The notes beneath the pieces were generated by a model. It saw only the letters and a list, made by a program, of their open reading frames with translations. It did no database searches and was not told the DNA's origin. Made by a program: the position numbers and the translations under genes. This document shows positions 37,001-44,562 of a stretch of DNA of 64,000 nucleotides, piece by piece (position 1 is the stretch's first letter; every line of letters begins with the position of its first letter). Origin of the DNA: Chrysaora quinquecirrha (taxonomy: Eukaryota > Cnidaria > Scyphozoa > Semaeostomeae > Pelagiidae); the NCBI GenBank assembly GCA_014526335.1, contig JACTAT010000002.1, forward strand, positions 6,037,832 through 6,101,831, given 5' to 3'.

Positions 37001-39804
37001 AATTGAGTTGATGATAGCTGATTTTTCGTTAAGGTTATTGTACATTTTGACTGTGAAATTATAGTAGCCAATTGTTGTGAGGTTGTATGTTGTATTGCAC
37101 GCAAAGTGTTGTTCCTCAGGTTTGTGAGTTGCAACATCGTGGTATATTGTCTTAACGCCTGAATTTATCATGCAAAAACATTGCTTCCTTTTCGTACAAT
37201 ACCATGGATCTCAATCAAAGATGGAATACAGAATACTGACGAATTAGAGTTCAACTTGACGTATATCTCATCAACTCTGTCTTGTACATTGACTTTATGA
37301 TGTAATTGAAGCCGGGTGCCAGCATTATTAGAAGCATTGGCTGTCACGTGATAAAGCCCAGGCTTATCATAAGAATGAAAGAACACGTTGAAAATATGCG
37401 GCTTTATTGTGGCGTTAATAAGTTGTCCATTTCCTAGATCAACTATAAGATAAACAGGTAAACCAGAATTGACGGTCAAATTGATTGGAAAGACTTCATT
37501 TGTCCCTATGCTGCGTCTAAAACGTGTAGAACCCCATCGAATTGAACTTAGATCCTTGAAAACATGTATGGAAATAAAAGTTGAATAGTTGCTGAAGTTA
37601 TTCGCAGCAAATACACTAACATTGAAGATGCCAGTTTTGCTGAATACATGCTCTACTGGAAGTAGACTGTTATTTGTGACAAATGAACCTCCATCGTTAA
37701 AATCCCATATGTATATGACAGAGCTGCCATTATGGTCTGTCAGCATAAACTCCACAGTATGCATGACTTTATGGTAAAATAATGATGGTGATGTTTTGAT
37801 CTGAAATGCGGACATGATTTCCTGGAAATCAATGTTATATAGAAGATTCTTCGTGGAGACGACATTATGAGCAGTTATGTTGATTTCATGAGGACCATCT
37901 GAAAGTGGATAATAATTCAATATTGCAACTGCTCTTTGTTGAGTTTCATTCCAAAGTCCTGATATCTCATGAACTGACGTGGCGATCTTCACTTTAAAAT
38001 CAGTAGCAAATCCATCCGAAATTAGCATAATCTCAATAAGTTCTTTGGTTGGGAATACCATTTTCGTTGAATGAGGTTTCTTGCCATTTAGTTTAATGTC
38101 TAGCATAGTAATTACATTTTTAATTGCAACGATATTTTGAACACTGCCGTTAATACCTTTTGCACAGTATCTTTCCAAAAACCCTGGTCTGTCCTTCATG
38201 TATGCTTGTACTTGAATGTCATAAACTCCAACTTTATACAACGTCAAAAAGAATCCTTCAGTCACGCGATCTTTTCTTTTGTCTTGCTCAACCAATCCGT
38301 TAACAATAAGACGATAATGAATATATCTCAAACCGATAGATCTAACTGTAATTTTAATCAGACGACCAACCAGATAGTTAGAAGGGCTTTCAAAATGTAC
38401 TTGATAAGTGTGGAATTGTTTCATACCAAACAAATACATTGAAGAAGTCTTCAAGCTAATTGAATTTGATACATTGACGGATATCCTTTGTCCATAGAAT
38501 TTGGATACATAAAACGTTGCAATGTTGTCTTTTTGACTTACTAAAGTCATATAACGTTCAGATGATGACCATTTGTATGTGTAATTCCCAGGTGGAACGA
38601 CTATAGCTACCAGGCTGAAATTATGTGAAACTACAGGCAATGTGTAATTATCATAACTGATTTTTACATTTTGGATTGGCTCTTCAACCATTGTGCTGCC
38701 ATAAAAAACACTTTGATCATCATCATGTGTTATATTCAACTGTAAAGGTCCATTTGTTTGTTGATCAACAATATATTCAAAGTTTTGACGATTCTGTCAG
38801 ATTCACATTCTAGTTCAATATTAATGCTATACTTTGTAGCATTTTCAAACAATAGATCGAAACATTCAATCTGGTTTGCAGATGTAAGATTGATTGGGGT
38901 TGTTCAAATTGATTTCTTTTCCATCTGAGTTGAAACCTCGAGCTGTTTCTGGTGTTATATTTAAAATCAAAGCTTTACCTTTCTTTGAAGAGGTTGTATT
39001 AATGCAAAATGGTGTTCTTTGCTGCACGATACCAAAATATGTTCTTTCAGAAACTGTTGGATAAAAGTAAAGAGAGTTACATAGATGACAAGTAAATTAT
39101 AAGCAATAAGACAATTGGTTTCCATGAATAATAAGTAAGCAACTTGCTGAAAACTTATTGAATTCCTCGAGGGGCAATTCACTCTTTGGAATCTCGTACA
39201 CCCTTTGTTTGGATTTTTATTGTTTTTAAAGAAATTCCTTGGAAATACTTTTGTTTTAACGGGATCTCATACGCCTTGTCAAAGAGTGAATTGCCCTTTG
39301 GAACTTTTTGTAACAGCTTTCAGTTCTTTGGATCCTGGATCCGAGTGGATCTACTTGATACGCTATATATATTGTTAAACAGCTGCGTTTCTCTCATCTT
39401 TTTTAATTGTTTCTTGGTATAAAAATTTTGTGAGCTTATCTTTAATGTAAGTACAGTTAGCTGAACAGATGCTATCTTCGCTTTCTGTTTGGATACTAAT
39501 ATAAAAAATCTGTCTCCCGGTCTGTCTATCCAAAATTGTATCTCCCCAAACTTTTATGTTGGTGTATAAGGCCGTGAGAGTGATATATTATTCGTTCGGC
39601 TAGAATTTAAAGCAGAAAAAGTTCTGATCTAATAATAAGCACCAATTTAATTGGTTTTCCAAGCTCACCTTTTGGTTTCTCTGCAAAACAGCTGATCTGA
39701 GGCACTCCATTGTCGCTTGTTTCTGAAACAACAAAACACACGCATAAAAATGCAAACTTCACCAATAATAAATGCGCTGAACTGCCTTTATTGCGATAAT
39801 ACAT
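15437..39804 (-). CDS. Polycystin-1-like protein with PKD repeats, REJ module, GPS, PLAT and polycystin channel domain
   Basis: Large membrane receptor/channel of the PKD1/PKD1L/REJ family. Exons (minus): 39669-39804, 36778-39053, 34046-35816, 32816-33340, 32037-32341, 31221-31567, 30300-30545, 29317-29442, 28496-28684, 27721-27972, 26989-27162, 25986-26363, 25029-25259, 23838-24055, 21737-22943, 20999-21217, 20194-20408, 18652-19005, 17611-17779, 15437-16898; about 3,600 residues. In order: signal peptide (LLLVKFAFLCVCFVV); PKD-like repeats with DFxDG or DFGDG cores in exons 2 and 3; REJ region (exons 3-5, cysteine-rich C-x3-C with C-x2-C); GPS (WSSDGC, then CQCNHLT); TM1; PLAT (exons 14-15); a long cytoplasmic loop with NQADHD-type repeats; then the polycystin channel (DFWxW, YLIGSPRFRQLR, pore LLLGSANFYDL, final S6-like helix) and a C-terminal coiled-coil-like tail. 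Five frame changes interrupt exons 2, 14 and 20 (near 38896, 38784, 37175, 23936, 16230), mostly single missing bases at homopolymers. Whether the gene is intact in the animal is unresolved. Confidence 0.9.
17955..18590. repeat. AACT/AACC microsatellite in polycystin intron 18
   Basis: Long run of AACTAACC and AACCAACT words with occasional AACG, AAGTAACC and AATTAACC variants. Four-base periodicity throughout; no coding signal. It ends about 60 bases before the exon at 18652-19005. Confidence 0.9.
21840..22100 (-). repeat. Coding repeat: NQxDHDx-type Asp/His-rich segment of polycystin
   Basis: Tandem ~24-base units (GATCATGATCAGCTTGATTG in plus-strand view) encode about ten copies of an eight-residue N-Q-x-D-H-D-x-x unit, with some units decayed. 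The segment lies in the cytoplasmic loop between the first and second membrane-spanning regions of the polycystin, after an acidic Ser-rich stretch. Function unknown; dense Asp and His could bind metal ions (inference only). Confidence 0.85.
24407..24659. mobile_element. 253-bp TIR element in polycystin intron
   Basis: Ends read GCCTGCCAAAAGTC-TTGGAA on the left and, inverted, the same with one extra G on the right (TTCCAACGACTTTTGGCAGGC in plus view). No clear target-site duplication. No protein-coding content, so a non-autonomous DNA transposon. Confidence 0.6.
24745..24835. repeat. Dispersed repeat, copy 1 (partner at 30639-30735)
   Basis: CCGCCTTAGTCA…TGTTTTGGTCT…TTTCTGACATTTATA followed by a diverged GTGTCAGACGAAAAA…GTATGCCCG part. 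The same order of words recurs at 30639-30735 in another intron of the same gene. Family unknown. Confidence 0.6.
25764..25936 (-). mobile_element. tRNA-derived SINE, family 1
   Basis: Read on the minus strand: a tRNA-like head with GTGGCCTAATCCAGCTG (A-box region) and a perfect B box GGTTCGAGCC. A body with GTCTCGATTAGTTAG and TGACTGGCGCTAAATGCACC follows, then a CACCTTCACCT tail. It is the best preserved copy of the family in this window and lies in a polycystin intron. Confidence 0.85.
26829..26905 (+). mobile_element. tRNA-like SINE head (degenerate)
   Basis: GATAGCTTAGTTCGG resembles an A box and CAGGTTTAAGAC a B box at about the right spacing. No complete cloverleaf. Located in a polycystin intron; assignment to a family is uncertain. 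Confidence 0.4.
28888..29024 (-). mobile_element. tRNA-derived SINE, family 1 (shorter copy)
   Basis: Minus-strand reading matches the 25764-25936 copy in the tRNA head (…ATCCAGCTAGGTCGTGGTGTC… then GTTCAAGCCCCAGCCACAGC) and in the CACCTTCACCTTCA tail. The middle body is missing or replaced, suggesting internal deletion. Confidence 0.7.
29519..29959. mobile_element. PIF/Harbinger-like MITE (copy C) with TTA target-site duplication
   Basis: Inverted termini GGCCCTGCCAAACGATCAAA… and …TTGATCGTTTGTCCAGGGCC are flanked by TTA on both sides (29516-29518, 29960-29962). Three-base TWA duplications are characteristic of PIF/Harbinger insertions (family knowledge). At 441 bp it is longer than copy D and contains a 38-bp fragment matching a polycystin exon (29566-29603). 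Confidence 0.85.
29997..30250. mobile_element. PIF/Harbinger-like MITE (copy D) with TAA target-site duplication
   Basis: Inverted termini GGCCGTGGCAAAATGATTAA… and …TTTGATCGTTTGGTAAGGGCC are flanked by TAA (29994-29996, 30251-30253). It lies only 37 bases from copy C and about 50 bases from the donor of the polycystin exon at 30300-30545. No coding content. Confidence 0.85.
30639..30735. repeat. Dispersed repeat, copy 2 (partner at 24745-24835)
   Basis: Same word order as copy 1: CCGCCTTAGTCA, TGTTTTGGTCT, TTTCTGACATTTATA, then a diverged GTGTGACGAAAAA part. Intronic. Confidence 0.6.
30955..31200. repeat. GAT trinucleotide microsatellite with degenerate flank
   Basis: About 23 nearly perfect GAT units to ~31025, then degenerate GATGAT/GATAATGAC words to ~31200. 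Minus-strand Ser, His or Ile runs here are artefacts. The repeat is intronic and ends about 20 bases before the donor of the exon at 31221-31567. Confidence 0.95.
31705..32025. repeat. ~320-bp dispersed repeat, copy 1 (partner at 36405-36735)
   Basis: Shared blocks with the second copy include AACTAACGC, TCGAC near GCG, TTTC(A/T)GGA(G/A)CTGTG, TGTCGACAGGT, TTATTCCGAAAA, TCGCCGATT and CGCAATGT(T/C)GACA. It ends within about 15 bases of the exon at 32037-32341. No coding potential; family unknown. Confidence 0.7.
33414..33680 (+). pseudogene. Possible retroelement-derived coding fragment
   Basis: An 88-codon open frame with a Cys/His spacing (CRLNVCRKTYEHLLVDC) like the Cys-rich C-terminal end of some non-LTR reverse transcriptases. 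It lies antisense within a polycystin intron, has no catalytic motif, and may be chance. Low confidence. Confidence 0.25.
33789..33873. repeat. 85-bp near-perfect foldback hairpin
   Basis: Left arm GCGATAAACAGCGGAAACAT followed by TTTCGGGCATAC; the right arm is its inverse with three substitutions and one indel. About 32 paired bases surround a ~20-base loop (ATAAAAGTTTTAAGCTTTTA). Located in a polycystin intron. Part of the arm (TATGCCCG) recurs near 24815. Confidence 0.8.
36010..36180 (-). mobile_element. tRNA-derived SINE, family 3
   Basis: Minus-strand reading has CTTGGCTCATGATCGCAAGT, a B-box-like GTTCGAATCTC, GGGACCACTT, AGTCAACTCAGCTGTCCATC, CCCAGGGTA and ATATCAGTCTGGGGGCACAAG. The same blocks in the same order occur at 46566-46735 on the plus strand. 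Confidence 0.8.
36405..36735. repeat. ~320-bp dispersed repeat, copy 2 (partner at 31705-32025)
   Basis: See the partner for shared blocks. This copy ends about 40 bases before the low end of polycystin exon 2 (36778), the same position relative to an exon as copy 1. Confidence 0.7.
39172..39296. mobile_element. ~125-bp foldback MITE (copy 1), GGGCAATTCACTC ends
   Basis: Begins GGGCAATTCACTCTTTG and ends with the exact inverse CAAAGAGTGAATTGCCC. The inner part is also roughly palindromic (TCTCGTACACC… / …GGGATCTCATACGCC). Related copies are at 50049-50179 and 51909-52055. It lies in the first intron of the polycystin gene. Confidence 0.8.
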
Positions 39805-41563
39805 CTTCGAAATAAAGAAATATTGAATTTGAAGGCATTAAAACATTATTTTTCAAATTGGAAATTCAAATTCTTCTTCAAGATATCCAAAATTTTTGAA
39901 GACGCTGTCGTCAGCGCTAGAATTTCGCGCCAGATTTCTAGCCAATCAAATCGGAGGAACGGCGATAAAGTGAAGAGACCCCCATCAAATCGATGTCGAG
40001 AATAATAAAAAGCGGTGTTTTCTCTTAGCCGGACGGGGGTGATAATATTAAAAATCAAGTCTGTGTCAAAGAGCTCAATATTAAAATGAGAATTTTTTCA
40101 TTAGATTTCGGAAATGTATTTCATAGGGAGAAAGGCTTAAACGGGATTTTGTCAACAAGAGGGATTTTAGACCCGGAATCATCAAAGACATCAAATTGTA
40201 TCAAATATCTAAGCTTTTAAGAAGATGAGAACTTTCTTCCAATCCAGAAAAGTAGCCGTTGATTACTGTTGAATTTTGCAGGTTGTTATTGTTTGAACAG
40301 ATGACAGAGAAACCCAGAAGTTATTAAAATTAGAAGGACATTGCTTGCCTTCGTATTATTGAGGCCTCATTTTCTTCATGATACTCTTAGGTGTTTACTG
40401 AGCTTATTTGATAGCTTCCAGAAATTCTAGAAATTGAAAAAGAGGAAAGCTGGGTTGGTTTGGCAAGAATATCTCTGTCATAAAAAGGTAAGAAAATAAC
40501 AGAAAAATGTACAAATGAAATAACAAAATATTCGAATCTAAAATTTAAATTAAAATATATCAATATAGGTAATATAGACTATATTCGAAAAATTTAGCGT
40601 AACCTTTAGCTAAATTTCCAAGAACAGAAGAGCATTTCTGATCTTCAAATAACACCAGGCTTTTTTCATGATCTTATCTGTAAAAAAGATAATGAACAAA
40701 TCAAAACAACTGAAAAGATTGCAGGAGTCACGTTACATATTTCAATAACAGATTTCAAAGCGAAGTTAATGTCATGGAGTTGCGCCTTATTTTTCGGAAA
40801 ATCTGTCGAAATTACACTGTTACAAAAAAATCTAGAAAAGCTAGTATTACAAAAATTTCTATAACATTTTCCTACAGACATTTAAATAGGGGGTCTTTTA
40901 TTGTCCGATGACTCATGATTCAACCTCTATTTTGTATTCGGACACCCCGCCCCCACTCCTAAGGGGCCTTGACTTTGACAGAGTTCAAGGAAAGACAAAA
41001 GCCAAGGGATAGGGAAATGTTTCCTCTATTAACAATAGCATTGTTGGTTTCAATGTTTACTGACGCTGATTTGAATAATGACCAAAAATATGTACTCATA
41101 AAGATAGAAATTGTGGAAATTGAATTACATCTAAGGGGGTAATTTGAATATGTTGTTAGCAACAGGAAAAGTAATTTATTCAAAATGATGCTCAGGAAAA
41201 GGTGTAAAAAGTTCAAAAGGGAGTAACGCGTGGGAAAGCGTGGGGGATCAGAAACCAAATTTTCTTCTGAAACGTGTGTTGTTTTTGTGTTGTTTACGAA
41301 ACTTTATGTCGGATTAGAGAAAAAGTATGGCATGCAATTAACATAATTTTATAAAAGACTATTGTTTATTAGCATATTAATAATAAGTTTCATGGTTAGT
41401 ATACTATCAATGACGTAATAACCTTTTCTATTTAAGACAAAGGTATTCACTGGCGCATGGGATAGTTTTATTAGGACAAAAGTCATAAAATGAAAAGCAT
41501 TCTTACACGCCAGTTGTTGGTTGAAAGTTGATGTGAAATAAAGTCAAACGAAAATCGAGAAGC
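39805..41563. other. Divergent intergenic region between polycystin and GPCR 1
   Basis: The two genes are transcribed away from each other, so both promoters should lie here. No gene seen. It contains the first 90-bp direct repeat (40849-40938). No TATA box or other element could be assigned with confidence. Confidence 0.5.
40849..40938. repeat. 90-bp direct repeat, copy 1 (partner at 44372-44461)
   Basis: From ACAAAAATTTCT to TTTTGTATT it matches 44372-44461 with two differences. It includes TTTATT, a minus-strand AATAAA. The two copies stand 3.5 kb apart on either side of GPCR 1. Confidence 0.9.
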
Positions 41564-42625
41564 ATGTGGCTTCATAATAACACAACAACGACCATGCCTA
41601 CGTTTAGTACATCTATAAACAGTAATAGTACAGTTATCTATGCATCTGATAGAATATCGAATGGATGGAAAATAGCAATGGGAGTCCCTCTATTGATCGG
41701 AGTTCTTCCTGGAATATTTGGTAATTTGTTAGTCATCATAGCAATAACAGCTACAAGATTAAACCGGGATATTATTAATATAATGGTATTAAACCTTGCA
41801 GTCACAGACATTCTTATGTGCGCGTTTCCTTTGCCAATTCTTGGTGTTTATTTCGTCTTCTACTGGCCTCAGTGGATGCTAGGAGAAGGATGGTGTAAAA
41901 TTACGATATATGTCGTAAATATTTGCGCCATTGTATCGATACTGATAATGACAAGTATCGCCGTCGATCGCTATTTCGCGGTTCAGCGTAACAAGGTGTT
42001 CTTCAGTCGTCGTAAATGCCATGTGACTATTGTTCTAATCTGGATTTTGAGTGCTGCAATCGCTGTTTCAAATGTGCTCAAAGGAGGCGTGCATCAAGAA
42101 AGATTACAACATGGTACATATGCTGTTTGTAATAGAATCACTGGCAAAGCAATCATTGATTCATCAATCAAGTTATCATTGATAATCAAACTTGTGATTG
42201 GCTTTCCAGTGATCATTGGTCTAATTGTGATTTACATTCGATTATCGTATTCTGTTTGGAAGCAACGCTTCACGCCAACGGCAGAAGATCGCCGCTCGAA
42301 AAGCGTCAGAAAACAACACAACGTCAAAACGCGAGCACTGAAAATGATGTTTGCTATAGTGGTGGCTTTCGGGGTTTGTTGGATACCTTATTACGTCATC
42401 ACGTCAATTCGTGTTAGTGATGATAAAAACATAGAGCCAGGATTCGTACTTTATTCTTATGTTCTTGCGATGTTAAATTCCACCGTCAATCCTGTTCTCT
42501 ATGCTCTTCTTAGTAAGAAATTCAGAAATGCTTTTCATAAAATTCTCACTGGCACAAAAGAAAGACGGATCCAGAGTTTCAGAACCTCAGAATTCCGACA
42601 CAGATCCATGAAAACAAACACTTAA
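41564..42625 (+). CDS. Class A (rhodopsin-family) G protein-coupled receptor 1, intronless
   Basis: Seven-transmembrane receptor of 353 residues; ligand unknown, general style of peptide/amine-like receptors. Seen: N-terminus rich in Asn and Thr with N-x-S/T glycosylation sites; GN in TM1 (GNLLVII, ~57-63); LAVTD in TM2; GEGWC at the TM3 start and a Cys in extracellular loop 2 (AVCNR) for the usual disulfide; DRYFAV at the TM3 end; CWIPYY in TM6; NPVLY in TM7; a basic Ser/Thr-rich tail. All main class A motifs are intact and there is no frame break, so it is likely functional. The first ATG in the frame is used; MPT eleven codons later is an alternative. No introns, as is common for expanded invertebrate GPCR families. 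Confidence 0.93.
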   Translation: MWLHNNTTTTMPTFSTSINSNSTVIYASDRISNGWKIAMGVPLLIGVLPGIFGNLLVIIAITATRLNRDIINIMVLNLAVTDILMCAFPLPILGVYFVFYWPQWMLGEGWCKITIYVVNICAIVSILIMTSIAVDRYFAVQRNKVFFSRRKCHVTIVLIWILSAAIAVSNVLKGGVHQERLQHGTYAVCNRITGKAIIDSSIKLSLIIKLVIGFPVIIGLIVIYIRLSYSVWKQRFTPTAEDRRSKSVRKQHNVKTRALKMMFAIVVAFGVCWIPYYVITSIRVSDDKNIEPGFVLYSYVLAMLNSTVNPVLYALLSKKFRNAFHKILTGTKERRIQSFRTSEFRHRSMKTNT

Positions 42626-42727
42626 AAAAAACATGCAGGCTACAGCACATGTAGAAATGAACCATATTTATGGCACACTTGATTAGCACATCATAATATA
42701 TTGAACATCCAAAAACATCAAATACAT

Positions 42728-43076
42728 GCGTCATTCAGTAGTCCGAAAGATGGCAATGAACCTTTCTTCCGTAAGTAGGAAAGAAAGATATAAAGAAGAC
42801 CATAGAACAAGGCGTTTTGATGCTACACTAAATAACAGATATGTCACGCAGTAGTTTGAAAGATGCCAGGGGACCCCATGGACCATCCACGAGTAGGAAA
42901 GAAAGAGATACAGACTAGAAAGGCGTTTGGACAAGACACCAAATAACATCTAGTATATGGTTTATGCAGTTGTCTGAAAAATGCCAGTGGACCCAATAAG
43001 CTATCGTAAGTAGGAAAGAAAGAAATATAGAAGACTAGAAAGATGTTTGGACAAGACACCAAATATAGCAAGTACA
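42728..43076. repeat. ~117-bp tandem repeat, three copies
   Basis: Three diverged units share GCAGT(A/T)GT…GAAAGATG, GTAGGAAAGAAAGA(A/G)ATA, AGACTAGAAAG and GTTTGGACAAGACACCAAATA. It lies 100 bases after GPCR 1 and may be in its 3' UTR. The rest of 42626-43810 shows nothing recognisable apart from an AATAAA at 43390-43395. Confidence 0.8.
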
Positions 43077-43813
43077 GTAACATGAAAAATATACCTCAAA
43101 CAGTAGTCTTTGGTTTCCATCTTCGTTTCATACACTGCAAAAGAGACATGAGTGTAAAAGACTAAAAAGAAAAAATAAGGTTATAAAGCAATGCATGTAT
43201 ATGAGACCCTCATGCAATATACAGTTATATGTTTTTAAAATGTTTCTTCACCTACAGTATACTAAGTTGTTCACCTATAAATATAGCAATTTGAGAGCTA
43301 ACTGGATATTTCACACCCATATATATTAAAGCCTTGTGTCATTTCAAACATCTATGTCTTGATGAGTCATAATTTAAATATCAGTGTTAAATAAAATGTA
43401 GCTTCAGAATTTCAAGTTTCTTGCCTACTTATAAATCTGAAAAAACTAGCATCACCAACAGAGGCTATTACTAATGACAAAATAGGAAACATTTCAGATT
43501 TCAATACTCTCAAAGTTCTTTAAGACTAAAGTAAAGAACAAGGTCCATCCTAGTCATAGGCAAGCCAAAGTCTTCTCTTTTGATATTTGCTAACAGTGAA
43601 GAAAGAAATCGGTACCACTCCTAGTCCTATTCTTGATCTAAAGACCACTATGACTAAAAGACTAGATAAACAGTTGCAAATGTTAGACCTACTCACCAGA
43701 TAGAAGAATTGGAGAACTTCCATCCAATTTGGTAGCTTCAGATCCATGAATCTTCCATCGCTGGTTATTAACCTTCTTGTGTAGTTCTAACCTTCATAGA
43801 AGCTGCTTTTGCA

Positions 43814-43963
43814 TGTGGTCTAGCCCAGCTATCTTGTGGTGTCCATAGCCAAGGAGGAGGGGCTGGAGCCCAAATCATAGTAGCCTCACATCCAGGGTTA
43901 AAGTCTTGTTAGTGAATCTTCTACTGAGATCCTAGTTACTGGCGCTAAATACACCACTTCAGA
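43814..43963 (+). mobile_element. tRNA-derived SINE, family 1
   Basis: Head with GTGGTCTAGCCCAGCT (A-box region) and GGGGCTGGAGCCC (decayed B box). The body GGGTTAAAGTCTTGTTAG, ACTGAGATCCTAG and ACTGGCGCTAAATACACCA matches the copies at 3090-3245 and 25764-25936. Confidence 0.75.
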
Positions 43964-44371
43964 ATACCTTGAATTATGACATTTATTAGAGCTCAAGATT
44001 GTTGTCCTTTTCATGTTCTGATCCGTTCTTAAGCCTTTCCATAGTATGCGTCTTCCTTATGAATATTCATTTCTGAACATTAGCCTGAGCACACAAACTG
44101 CAGGTCCACGTCAGTTGAGTAGCTGCTTGTAAGTTTAATTGGCAATTAGGAATGCTAGCTTGTCTGCATTCTTTCAAAAAGATGCAGTATTTTTAAAGAA
44201 GGTACTTGCATCATCAAAAGATAGAAAATCACAGGACCAGCAAAATCTCTTCTAAAATAACAATGTCTTGAGAGTTTTTTTACAAGTTAAGTTTTGATAA
44301 AAAAGTCTTTAAAGTACAGATGAAAATGCAGCAACAACTTAAATTTACATAATAAGAGAAAGCAAAAAGTC

Positions 44372-44461
44372 ACAAAAATTTCTACAACATTTTCCTACAG
44401 ACATTTAAATAGGGGGTCTTTTATTGTCCGATGACTCATGACTCAACCTCTATTTTGTATT
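44372..44461. repeat. 90-bp direct repeat, copy 2
   Basis: Matches 40849-40938 at 88 of 90 positions. It lies about 100-190 bases past the chromobox stop codon and carries TTTATT at 44420-44425, so on the minus strand it could supply that gene's AATAAA poly(A) signal. Confidence 0.9.
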
Positions 44462-44562
44462 TTGGATAGAAAGTATCAATACTGATAGAACAGCTAAATA
44501 TCTAAACTTACCCAGTTGAGAAAATGCTTGTATGTTTAAGGCAGTAGATATATTTACAGGTT

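Noticed and set aside
40959..41258. 99-codon minus-strand frame between polycystin and GPCR 1
   Set aside because: Hydrophobic, low-complexity translation with no recognisable family and no splice or poly(A) support.
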